In this document: piece by piece, positions 1 to 6,018 of the stretch
Layout of the letters: every line of letters starts with the position of its first letter
Numbering within the stretch: the stretch's first letter is position 1
DNA from: Methanobacteriota archaeon
Lineage (GTDB): Archaea; Thermoplasmatota; Thermoplasmata; RBG-16-68-12; EA-27
Direction: 5' to 3'
Assembly: GCA_016207545.1 (NCBI GenBank)
Contig: JACQPO010000105.1
Location: 1 to 13,147 of the forward strand
Length of the DNA: 13,147 nt
The notes under the pieces: model-generated
Told to the model about the DNA's origin: nothing
The model's input: the letters and a program-made list of their open reading frames with translations, nothing else
The model's database searches: none
Translations under genes and position numbers: made by a program

Positions 1-1034
1 AACCGAGACGCCTCCTCCGGGAACGCCTCCCGGAAGCCGCCGTGCGCGCCGGAGCACAACGTCGTCTCCTTCGCATGGAACATCTCGAGCTGCACGACGC
101 CCTGCAGGTACTTCATCGCAGTCCGTGGCGGCTCCGTCTGCTCGCACACGCGGCCGAGCTGGCACGCGTCGTGGTACGCGATCCTTCGCTCCAGCTTCTT
201 CGAGAACTTGAGCCGCTTCTCCTTGACGAGCTTCTCGATGTACTGGGAGATGTGGTAGATGGAGAACGGCGGGTTGCCCCCATAGCGTCGGTAGTCCTTG
301 AGGAATGCCCGGTAGCACTCCGCGCACGCGGTCACGAGCGCCTTCGCGCCCGTCCCCGCGACGGCCTCGATGTTGTGCGGCATTAGGGTCTTTTTCACGT
401 GCTGCCCGAAGCCCATCCGCGCGAGCGGACCGCCGCTGCACCATTCCTCCCGCCCGAGGACGCGGTACTTCACACTTGCGGCGTTCAGGATCTTGACGAC
501 GGACGTCGCGATGGACTGCCGTTCGAACGACGCGTTGCAGCCGACCCAGAACACGACCTCCGGCTGGTCCGCCTGCACGACGCCCGCAGCCTCGAACCAG
601 TCCCCGCGCGCCTCGTTGTCCTTCCCGTACAGGTTCTTCGTCCCCTTCACGTTCTCGAACAGCGGCCGGTGCTCCGGGAGGGGACCGAATCCCTCTTCGA
701 CGAGCCACTCCTTCACGTCGTCCCACAACCCGTCGAACGGGATGTCTGCGTGGCACACCATCTCGCACGCGCCGCATCCCGTGCACTCGTACACGGCCTT
801 CGTGAAATCGAGCGCCTCCTCCGTGGCCTTCCCGCGTAGATCCTTCAACTTCGTCGGACGATGGAGTAGGAAGTCGAGGGGCGAGCGCATCTCCACGCCC
901 TTCATGAAGAAAATCTTTCCTCGGGGTGCGGCGGACTCCCAGCCAATCTCCTGGTACGGCGGACACACGGGCACGCAATATCCGCACATGTTGCACGCGT
1001 GCAACTCTTCTGAGAAGTCGGAGAACTTGACCAT
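1..1034 (-). CDS. HdrD-like Fe-S oxidoreductase (CCG-domain), C-terminus cut by window edge
   Basis: Likely an electron-transfer subunit related to HdrD, GlpC and GlcF. Translating the minus strand from ATG at 1034 gives 344 residues before the window ends. Two ferredoxin-type 4Fe-4S motifs lie near the N terminus (C14, C17, C20, C24 and C84, C87, C90, C94). Two cysteine-rich CCG-type domains follow. The first has C166, EEWCSGG at C199 and the CAEC pair C237/C240. The second starts at YHDACQLGR (C291) and reaches LCSG (C327); its final CxxC would lie beyond the edge. In both domains the usual CC reads CS, so one expected cluster ligand is missing from each. No membrane span is visible. The start sits 9 bp after the rubredoxin-domain gene, with a GAGGGG ribosome site overlapping that gene's stop, so the two are probably co-transcribed. 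The donor and acceptor cannot be told from sequence; a heterodisulfide, lactate or glycolate role is only analogy. Confidence 0.85.
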   Translation of the reverse strand, partial: MVKFSDFSEELHACNMCGYCVPVCPPYQEIGWESAAPRGKIFFMKGVEMRSPLDFLLHRPTKLKDLRGKATEEALDFTKAVYECTGCGACEMVCHADIPFDGLWDDVKEWLVEEGFGPLPEHRPLFENVKGTKNLYGKDNEARGDWFEAAGVVQADQPEVVFWVGCNASFERQSIATSVVKILNAASVKYRVLGREEWCSGGPLARMGFGQHVKKTLMPHNIEAVAGTGAKALVTACAECYRAFLKDYRRYGGNPPFSIYHISQYIEKLVKEKRLKFSKKLERRIAYHDACQLGRVCEQTEPPRTAMKYLQGVVQLEMFHAKETTLCSGAHGGFREAFPEEASR

Positions 1035-1043
1035 GGAATCCCC

Positions 1044-1562
1044 TCACGCGGCCGCGCGAATCCGCGCCCGCTCCTCCTTCGCTTCTTCCAGCAGCGCTTT
1101 CTGAATCTCGATGACCTTTGCGAGCAGGTCCCGTTGCGCCGGCTTGTCCGCGGACGCAGCCAGTTTGCGCGTAAGCGCGAGCGCGTCCCGCGTACCCTTC
1201 GCGACGACGTCCCATGCCTTGTCCTGGCTTACGTCCCGCTCGAACGCATATCGCGCGGCCCCGCAGCTCGGGCACGACTCCGGCGGCTCGTCCCCCTTCG
1301 CCTCGAACCCGCACACGTAGCATTCAATCCGTTCGTACTCGGAAAACGGAAAGATGTCGGGCGCCTTCGCCTTTCCCCTCGCGCCCGGGAGGGACTCGAG
1401 CAACTTCACGGCGCGCTCGTACACCTCCGTGGCGCGGTCGAAGATGAACTTCACGCGCGGGTCCGCCGCCAACGACTTCGCCCGCCGGAAAAACGCGACG
1501 GCGTCGCGGCCGACTTGGGCGACTTGGCGGTTGGCGTCGGCGATCTTTGGTTGCGCTTTCAA
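1044..1562 (-). CDS. Rubredoxin-domain protein with helical flanks
   Basis: A 172-residue protein with a rubredoxin-like (rubrerythrin C-terminal type) metal site in the middle: CYVCG at C81/C84 and CPSCG at C97/C100, which should bind one iron (or zinc). The flanking regions (about 1-65 and 110-172) are charged and helical. No ferritin-like diiron motif (ExxH pairs) is present, so it is not a complete rubrerythrin. The start is TTG at 1562, supported by GGGAGG (1573-1578) ten bases upstream; upstream codons stay open to about 1617 but offer no better start. It precedes an HdrD-like Fe-S protein by 9 bp and has its own TATA-like box. By context it may be an electron carrier or small subunit for that protein (inference). 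The family beyond the rubredoxin domain is not recognised. Confidence 0.8.
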   Translation of the reverse strand: MKAQPKIADANRQVAQVGRDAVAFFRRAKSLAADPRVKFIFDRATEVYERAVKLLESLPGARGKAKAPDIFPFSEYERIECYVCGFEAKGDEPPESCPSCGAARYAFERDVSQDKAWDVVAKGTRDALALTRKLAASADKPAQRDLLAKVIEIQKALLEEAKEERARIRAAA

Positions 1563-1613
1563 GGAACGGACGCCTCCCGAACCCGGGAACCGGGCGCGGA
1601 TACGGGAAGTCCC

Positions 1614-1620
1614 TATTTAA
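1614..1620 (-). promoter_or_regulatory. TATA-like box for rubredoxin-domain gene
   Basis: TTAAATA on the minus strand in an otherwise GC-rich gap. A start site about 26 bp downstream (near 1591) would leave a leader of about 29 nt carrying the GGGAGG ribosome site. Position and composition only; not tested. Confidence 0.5.
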
Positions 1621-1647
1621 GATTTGGAACCGCGCGCGTTCCGACGC

Positions 1648-1953
1648 TCAGATGCCCATGCCGAACTGCTTCTTCGCGATCTCGGACATCATCTCCGGCG
1701 TCCACGGCGGGTCCCACACGATTTGGACCTCCGCCTCCTTCACGCCGGGCAGCGACTCAATCTTGCGCTTCACGTCCTGGGACAGGTACGCGGACGCCGG
1801 ACATCCGGGCGCGGTGAGCGTCATGCGGACCGCGATCCTTTCCTCACCGATGTCGATATTGTACACGAGTCCAAGGTCGTAGATGTTGATCGGGATCTCC
1901 GGGTCGTAGCACTTCTTCAGGACCGAGATCACATCGTCCTTGCTGACGGCCAT
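1648..1953 (-). CDS. DUF59/MIP18-family Fe-S assembly factor (SufT/PaaD-like)
   Basis: A 101-residue single-domain protein of the DUF59 (MIP18/SufT/PaaD) family, whose members help mature Fe-S proteins in the cytoplasm. Diagnostic stretches are DPEIPINIYDLGLVY (18-31) and MTLTAPGCP (44-52) with the conserved reactive cysteine C51. The end, WDPPWTPEMMSEIAKKQFGM, is also typical. The length is normal for the stand-alone family. ATG at 1953 is preceded by a TATA-like TTTATTA box about 36 bp upstream, giving a very short leader. Neighbours on the same strand include three Fe-S or metal proteins, which fits an assembly or repair role. The exact client is unknown; which subfamily it belongs to (SufT versus a general carrier) would need a tree. 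Confidence 0.93.
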   Translation of the reverse strand: MAVSKDDVISVLKKCYDPEIPINIYDLGLVYNIDIGEERIAVRMTLTAPGCPASAYLSQDVKRKIESLPGVKEAEVQIVWDPPWTPEMMSEIAKKQFGMGI

Positions 1954-1985
1954 CGTCTTCCCCGGAGTTCTTAAGGGTCGCTAGG

Positions 1986-1992
1986 TAATAAA
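1986..1992 (-). promoter_or_regulatory. TATA-like box for DUF59 gene
   Basis: TTTATTA read on the minus strand, centred about 36 bp before the ATG at 1953. A start site 26 bp downstream would give a leader of roughly 10 nt, so the message would be nearly leaderless. Confidence 0.5.
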
Positions 1993-2014
1993 GGTAAGGC
2001 ATGTTACGAGCCGC

Positions 2015-2458
2015 TCACCGATAGAGCGGACGTCGTCCGGGGAAGCCCGCCTCGAGCGTGTGCCAGTATCCGATTTCCTTCTCCCCCCGTTGCCAGCACA
2101 GGTAGACGAGCTCGCCGCCGACGTACGCGTAGAAGTCCACGAGCCCGCGGTTCGGGTCCTTCAGCTCGCATCCGAGCGCACTGAGCCGGATCGCGCAGTC
2201 GTTCACCGCTTGGAGCCCGGTCGCGAGCTCCTCCTTGAGCCGCACGTACTTCTCGTTATCTGCGTTCGTGGAATCCTCGATCGCCTTCCCCCAATATGAT
2301 TCGAAGTCGGTGACGAGGTCGCTCAACTCGCGCACGCGCGCGGCGCGCGTGTCCATCTCGCGGAAAATCCCCTCAATCTGGGACAGGAGATGGTTCGCTT
2401 CCTCGACCGTGAAGATCCGACGTGGACTGGCGGCGATGTCTAACTGCGTGTCCGTCAC
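2015..2458 (-). CDS. DUF2203 family protein
   Basis: A 147-residue protein matching the DUF2203 family, whose function is unknown. The N-terminal part is helical, beginning FTVEEANHLL, with heptad-like charged helices through about residue 95. The C-terminal signature includes KDPNRGLVDF, GELVYLCWQRGE and IGYWHTLEAGFPGRRPL, which is strongly conserved in the family. The start is GTG at 2458, chosen because GGAGGAGG (2464-2471) lies five bases upstream. The gene follows the MetE-like pair after 55 bp, in which a TTTAAG box suggests its own promoter. DUF2203 genes occur widely in archaea and bacteria; the tryptophan/histidine-rich C terminus hints at ligand or metal binding, but that is a guess. 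Confidence 0.9.
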   Translation of the reverse strand: MTDTQLDIAASPRRIFTVEEANHLLSQIEGIFREMDTRAARVRELSDLVTDFESYWGKAIEDSTNADNEKYVRLKEELATGLQAVNDCAIRLSALGCELKDPNRGLVDFYAYVGGELVYLCWQRGEKEIGYWHTLEAGFPGRRPLYR

Positions 2459-2493
2459 CGCGGCCTCCTCCGAGACAACGATACCTTTCCCCG

Positions 2494-2499
2494 CTTAAA
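2494..2499 (-). promoter_or_regulatory. TATA-like box for DUF2203 gene
   Basis: TTTAAG within GATTTAAGC on the minus strand. A start 26 bp downstream (near 2471) would leave about 13 nt of leader containing the strong GGAGGAGG ribosome site. Weak evidence: one motif at the right distance. Confidence 0.4.
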
Positions 2500-2513
2500 T
2501 CGTTATTCCCAGC

Positions 2514-3479
2514 CTATGCCTGGAGGCGTTCGCGCACCGCGTTGCGCGCGGCGACCATCGCCCGAAGCTTGTCCCGCGCCTCCTCGGGCGTGCGCGTCTT
2601 GAGTCCGCAATCCGGATCGACCCACAACCGCTCCGGCGGCACGACTTCCAGCGCGCCACGAATCCGTTCCTCGACCTGCGGCTTTGTCTCGACGACGTGC
2701 GAGTGGACGTCGATGACGCCGAATGCGAGTTCCTTCGTAAACGGATGCTTCCGAAACAGCGCGAGCAAGTCGAGCCCGCTGTTACTCATCTCGAGGTCAA
2801 TCTGGTCCACGGGCAGGTCGAGCATCGCGGGGTAGATCCGCTCGTAGTTTCCATAGCACGTGTGCGTGATCGTCTTCGCGTCAAGGTCCCTCGTGACCTC
2901 CCCGAGCGCCTTCACGACGAGCGGCAGCTCGTCCTCCCGCGTGCTCAGCGCGGGCTCGTCGATCTGGACGACCTTCGCCCCCGCGGCGACGAGGTCGCGA
3001 GCCTCCTGCCGGACGACCTTTGCGAACGCGAGCGCGCAATCTTCGCGCGACGGGTAGTACTCGTTGAACGACCAGTCCATCATCGTGTACGGGCCCGTGA
3101 GCATGCCCTTGACGGGCCTGTCCGTCAACCCTTGCGCGAACCTCCACCACGCTACCGTGATCGGCTCCGGCCGGGCAAGCTCATCGACGACGACCGGCTT
3201 CTTGTAATACCGGTTCCCGTACGACCGGACAAGTCCGCTGATCGTCGTGCCCTCCAGGTTCTCCGCGAAGTACGCGACCATGTCCCCGCGGTACTGCTCC
3301 CCGTCGACGAGCACGTCGATCCCAATCTCCTCTTGGAAGCGAATCCACGCCGCGGTCGAGCGACGGCCTAGCTCGTCGAGTTCCCGGGCGCCGATTTCCC
3401 CTTTCTCGAACTGGGTCCGCGCCTTCTTCAGGTACGCGGGCTTCGGAAAACTGCCGACGCTGGTCGTTTCGAGGGCCAT
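2514..3479 (-). CDS. metE: Cobalamin-independent methionine synthase, catalytic (C-terminal-half) protein
   Basis: Transfers a methyl group to homocysteine to make methionine, using a zinc-activated thiol. The 321 residues correspond to the MetE C-terminal barrel alone. Counting from the ATG, the zinc ligands are H206 and C208 (ITHTCYG), E230 (DLEMSNS) and C291 (DPDCGLKTR); the spacings of 2, 22 and 61 equal those of the E. coli enzyme (His641, Cys643, Glu665, Cys726). QIDEPAL (about 172-178) is also characteristic. ATG at 3479 overlaps the upstream stop in TGATG, with GGGAGG seven bases before it; a GTG one codon earlier is possible. Stand-alone forms (core methionine synthases) are known to take methyl groups from corrinoids rather than folates. 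Here an N-half-like partner is encoded directly upstream, so the donor is open. Confidence 0.93.
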   Translation of the reverse strand: MALETTSVGSFPKPAYLKKARTQFEKGEIGARELDELGRRSTAAWIRFQEEIGIDVLVDGEQYRGDMVAYFAENLEGTTISGLVRSYGNRYYKKPVVVDELARPEPITVAWWRFAQGLTDRPVKGMLTGPYTMMDWSFNEYYPSREDCALAFAKVVRQEARDLVAAGAKVVQIDEPALSTREDELPLVVKALGEVTRDLDAKTITHTCYGNYERIYPAMLDLPVDQIDLEMSNSGLDLLALFRKHPFTKELAFGVIDVHSHVVETKPQVEERIRGALEVVPPERLWVDPDCGLKTRTPEEARDKLRAMVAARNAVRERLQA

Positions 3480-4447
3480 CACAACGCCTCCCGGACGGCC
3501 TTGGCCGCCGCGACGAGCACCCGGACCTTCTCCCGCGCTTTCCCGCGCGGCAGGTATTCGAGGCCGTTCGAGGGGGCCACGTACGATCGCTCGAGCGGGA
3601 CGCGATCCTCGAACCCGAGCACCTGTTCTGCGACCCTACGCGAGTCCTCGAGTTTCGTGTTCCGCGCATCGACGAGGCCGAACGCGACGCCTCGGTTCGC
3701 GTCGACCGTCCGAAGCGCCGCCAACGTGTCCGAACCCTGCACGAGGTCGAGGCCGAGGACGTCGAACGGCAGCTCGAGGAGGTCGCGCAGGATCGGCGCG
3801 ACGCCGCCGAAGTACGTGAAGAGCGACGTCTCCGCGGAGCCTTTTCCCGCCAACAGGAGGTCCGCGGCCTCCGCGTACCCCCGCGGCAACGCCTTGGAGT
3901 GGACGAGCGCAGGTTCGTCGATCTGCACGTGCCGCGCTCCCGCGGCGACGAGCGCCCGCACCTCTTGCCCGAGGGCAACCGCCAACTCGCGGACCGCGTC
4001 GCGGCCGGACCCGTTCGCGGACAACTCGGCGAGGGTGTACGGACCCGTGACGACCGCCTTGACGGGCACGGGGCTCGCGGCCGCCGCGGCTTTCCAGTCG
4101 TCCACGGTAATCGCACCTCGCCATCGCACGGAACCGATGCGTCGGGGTTGGCGGTAGTACGTATTGGTGTCGAAATACCGCACGAGGCCCGTAATCTCGA
4201 ACCCGTCGAGTTTGGCGGCGAAGTGGCTCAACGCGTCGTGCCACGTGACCTGCCCATCCGTCGCAACGTCGACGCCGAGCTCCGACTGCTCCCGCACGAC
4301 CTCTTGGACGACGGACACCTCGGCCGTCCGCAGCTCCTCCCGCGAAATCTCGCCCTTCTCCCGCCGCGCGATCGCCCGGCGGAGGCGTTGGCCGTCGAAC
4401 GAGTCGTCCACACGGGGATAACTGCCGACGACGGTCGCGCGCACCAT
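3479..4447 (-). CDS. MetE N-terminal-half-like protein lacking zinc ligands
   Basis: A 322-residue barrel protein resembling the MetE N-terminal half (Meth_synt_1, the polyglutamyl-folate-binding half in full-length MetE). Matching features are VVGSYPR at the start, VTGPYTLAELS (133-143), QIDEPAL (175-181), LFTYFGG (209-215), LGLDLVQG (231-238), FGLVDARN (256-263) and APSNGLEYLPR (291-301). The zinc-ligand positions are absent: TYFGG replaces the His-x-Cys and SNGLE replaces the Asp-Cys-Gly, so it cannot do the thiol chemistry itself. It ends in a one-base overlap with the catalytic gene and the two are about the same length, which suggests a two-subunit version of MetE that is fused in other organisms. 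It probably binds the methyl donor or closes the active site (inference). ATG at 4447 has no clear ribosome site. Confidence 0.87.
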   Translation of the reverse strand: MVRATVVGSYPRVDDSFDGQRLRRAIARREKGEISREELRTAEVSVVQEVVREQSELGVDVATDGQVTWHDALSHFAAKLDGFEITGLVRYFDTNTYYRQPRRIGSVRWRGAITVDDWKAAAAASPVPVKAVVTGPYTLAELSANGSGRDAVRELAVALGQEVRALVAAGARHVQIDEPALVHSKALPRGYAEAADLLLAGKGSAETSLFTYFGGVAPILRDLLELPFDVLGLDLVQGSDTLAALRTVDANRGVAFGLVDARNTKLEDSRRVAEQVLGFEDRVPLERSYVAPSNGLEYLPRGKAREKVRVLVAAAKAVREAL

Positions 4448-4518
4448 GGACGCGCGGCCGATGGATCGCGCCCTAGAAGAACGTTGAGGTTCGGATGCTC
4501 ATACGACAAGTCCGATAG

Positions 4519-4543
4519 GAATAATCAGGGGCTGGAATTATTC
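4519..4543. promoter_or_regulatory. Perfect 7-bp inverted repeat, candidate operator
   Basis: GAATAAT (4519-4525) and ATTATTC (4537-4543) are exact reverse complements separated by 11 bases, centres 18 bp apart. They are A/T-rich islands in a GC-rich gap between the metE-like pair and the hxlR-tfb cluster. Read on the minus strand, each half resembles a weak TATA box for the metE-like pair, so a dimer bound here could block that promoter. The binding protein is not known; the neighbouring HxlR-type regulator is the first candidate. Confidence 0.4.
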
Positions 4544-4634
4544 GTCCTCGCCGACCGATTTCCGCCGACGCGGTCGGGCGCCGGACAGGTCTACCCCCCA
4601 AATTTCGCGGTGAAACCTAGTATCAAAACGGAAC

Positions 4635-4642
4635 CTATATAA
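4635..4642 (+). promoter_or_regulatory. TATA box for hxlR-tfb-aif1 cluster
   Basis: CTATATAA, the clearest TATA box in the window. A start site 26 bp from its centre falls at 4664-4665, which coincides with a GTG in frame with the regulator. A similar string, AACCTAGTAT (4614-4623), precedes AACCTATAT (4632-4640) by 18 bp. Confidence 0.7.
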
Positions 4643-4681
4643 CCCCGGCGCGCGTCTCGCATCGTGCGAAGGACCCCGACC

Positions 4682-5038
4682 ATGGCTCGAGATGGCTGCT
4701 GCGAGAGCGGGAATTGCCCGGCAGCCGTGGCCATCCACGTCCTCGGCTCCGAACTCAAGCTGATCACGATGCACGGCCTCATGGCGCGGCACCGCCGGTT
4801 CAACGAGCTCCGGGAGCTCACGGGCCTGTGCCAGAGCTCCCTCGCGCGGACCCTCAGGGACCTCGAGGAGCTCGGCCTCGCGGAGCGGGTCGTCCACCCG
4901 GACGAGCGCCCCGTGGCAGTCGAGTACCGACTGACGCCGATGGGGCAGGACCTGTCCCTCGCGATCGAGGCGTTCGAGCGGTGGACGGAGCGGTGGATGG
5001 CGGAGCTCGAGGCCCGGTTGGGGAAGCAACTCGCATGA
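4682..5038 (+). CDS. HxlR-family winged-helix transcriptional regulator
   Basis: A 118-residue one-domain regulator (124 if the GTG at 4664 is used). The HxlR layout is clear: an N-terminal CPAAVAIHVLGSELKL segment, the helix-turn-helix RRFNELRELTGLCQSSLART, LRDLEELGLAERVV, and the wing with VEYRLTPMGQDL. A C-terminal dimerisation helix follows (IEAFERWTERWM). HxlR proteins bind as dimers to inverted repeats. The N terminus reads DGCCESGNCP (C6, C7, C12 from the ATG), and another cysteine lies in the recognition region (TGLCQSS). C12 sits where redox-sensing members such as YodB and HypR carry their reactive cysteine, so redox or metal sensing is plausible. The TATA spacing points to a start site at 4664, giving either a leaderless GTG or an 18-nt leader for ATG 4682. 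Its stop overlaps ATGs in the tfb frame. Confidence 0.88.
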   Translation: MARDGCCESGNCPAAVAIHVLGSELKLITMHGLMARHRRFNELRELTGLCQSSLARTLRDLEELGLAERVVHPDERPVAVEYRLTPMGQDLSLAIEAFERWTERWMAELEARLGKQLA

Positions 5039-5076
5039 TGCCCTCACGAGAAGGAATGGAGAGAGGAGAACGCGCA

Positions 5077-6018
5077 ATGTCCGCGAACGTAATCCAAGCG
5101 GAGAAAACAAAGGACGAGTTCGTCGACGAGCCCCCGAAGGGCTGCCCGAACTGCGGCAGCACATCCCTGTTCTTCGACCCGATCCGGAGCGAACTCGTGT
5201 GCGACCGGTGCGGGCTCGTGCTCGGGACCCAGCCCGTGGACCCGGGCCCGGACTGGTCCCCGTTCGCGGAGAACGCGGCCCGGGCGGGCCCGCCGGAAAG
5301 CGTGCTCCTCCCGGACGGCGGCCTCGGGAACACGATGGGTGCGGGCGGCCGGGACGCCGCGGGCCGTTCCCTGAGCGCGAACGAGGCGGCGCGGTTCGGA
5401 CGGCTGCGGCGCGTCCAGCAATGGACCCGCCTGCGGGGCACGGAGCGCAGCCTCACGGGGGCGCTCGCGAAGGTGAACCAGCTGGCCTCCCGACTCGCGC
5501 TGCCGACGGACTTCCGGGAGCGCGCGGCCGTAATCCTGCGGAAAGCGCTGAAGGCTGAACTCGCGCGGGGCCGGTCGATGGACGCGCTCGTCGCGGCCGC
5601 GGTGTACCTCGCCTGCCGGGACCTGCGCGCGCCGCGGAGCCTGCAGGAAATCGCGGAGGCCGCGGAGGTCACGGTCCACCGGCTCGCCGCGACCGCCAAG
5701 CTCATCTCGCGGACGGTCAAGGTCACGACCCCGCCGCCGAAGGCGACGGACTTCGTGTCCCGGTTCGCGTCCCAGCTCGGGGTGTCCCCGGAGGTGACGG
5801 AGCGGGCGTTCCGCCTGCTCTCCGACCATGGGGAAGAGCTCGCGATGGCGCCGCCCCTCGGGGCGGCCGCAGGGGCGCTGTATCTATCGGGTGAGATTGA
5901 GGGCGAGAAGCTTAAACAGTCGGACGTATCTCGGGTGGCGGGGGTAAGCGAAGTCACCCTGAGAAAGTACTACAAACTCTTGAAGCAGCGGGCCGCAATC
6001 CCCGTGGAGGCGGCGTGA
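5077..6018 (+). CDS. tfb: Transcription initiation factor TFB, divergent B-reader/linker
   Basis: Archaeal TFB (TFIIB homologue), which bridges TBP-bound promoters and RNA polymerase. From ATG 5077 it has 313 residues, a normal length. An N-terminal zinc ribbon has C23/C26 (CPNCG) and C42/C45 (CDRCG). A B-reader/linker region spans about 55-118, followed by two cyclin-fold repeats (about 120-215 and 222-305). The second ends in a helix-turn-helix, SDVSRVAGVSEVTLRKYYKL, that contacts the BRE. The start at 5077 is chosen for GGAG eight bases upstream; ATGs at 5035, 5038 and 5056 are in frame and the first would overlap the hxlR stop. The reader segment (ARAGPPESVLLPDGGLGNTM) is poorly matched to the usual R-x-G-x-P and HDxGLxT pattern as I recall it. 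Its stop overlaps the aif1 GTG. The last ~45 codons have unusual third bases. It is probably one of several TFBs. Confidence 0.95.
   Translation: MSANVIQAEKTKDEFVDEPPKGCPNCGSTSLFFDPIRSELVCDRCGLVLGTQPVDPGPDWSPFAENAARAGPPESVLLPDGGLGNTMGAGGRDAAGRSLSANEAARFGRLRRVQQWTRLRGTERSLTGALAKVNQLASRLALPTDFRERAAVILRKALKAELARGRSMDALVAAAVYLACRDLRAPRSLQEIAEAAEVTVHRLAATAKLISRTVKVTTPPPKATDFVSRFASQLGVSPEVTERAFRLLSDHGEELAMAPPLGAAAGALYLSGEIEGEKLKQSDVSRVAGVSEVTLRKYYKLLKQRAAIPVEAA

Larger units (their letters stand above)
4448..4681. promoter_or_regulatory. Divergent control region between metE-like pair and hxlR cluster
   Basis: About 230 bp without a gene. It contains the 7-bp inverted repeat near 4519-4543, an A/T patch CAAATTTCG near 4600, the AACCTA direct repeat, and the hxlR TATA box. 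No strong ribosome site precedes the metE-like ATG at 4447. Short open frames crossing here are not supported. Confidence 0.6.

Noticed and set aside
370..1104. 244-residue open frame on the plus strand
   Set aside because: It lies opposite the HdrD-like gene, whose cysteine motifs are unmistakable; the plus-strand translation is low-complexity serine/proline/arginine with no motif.
1044..1562. Full rubrerythrin
   Set aside because: Only the rubredoxin-like CxxC pairs are present; no paired ExxH diiron motifs in the helical parts.
4714..5076. Long N-terminal extension of TFB in the same frame
   Set aside because: It overlaps the whole HxlR gene in another frame and translates to arginine/proline-rich sequence; a ribosome site supports the ATG at 5077.
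4854..5957. 367-residue open frame on the minus strand
   Set aside because: Antisense to tfb, with the serine/arginine-rich composition typical of GC-rich antisense frames.
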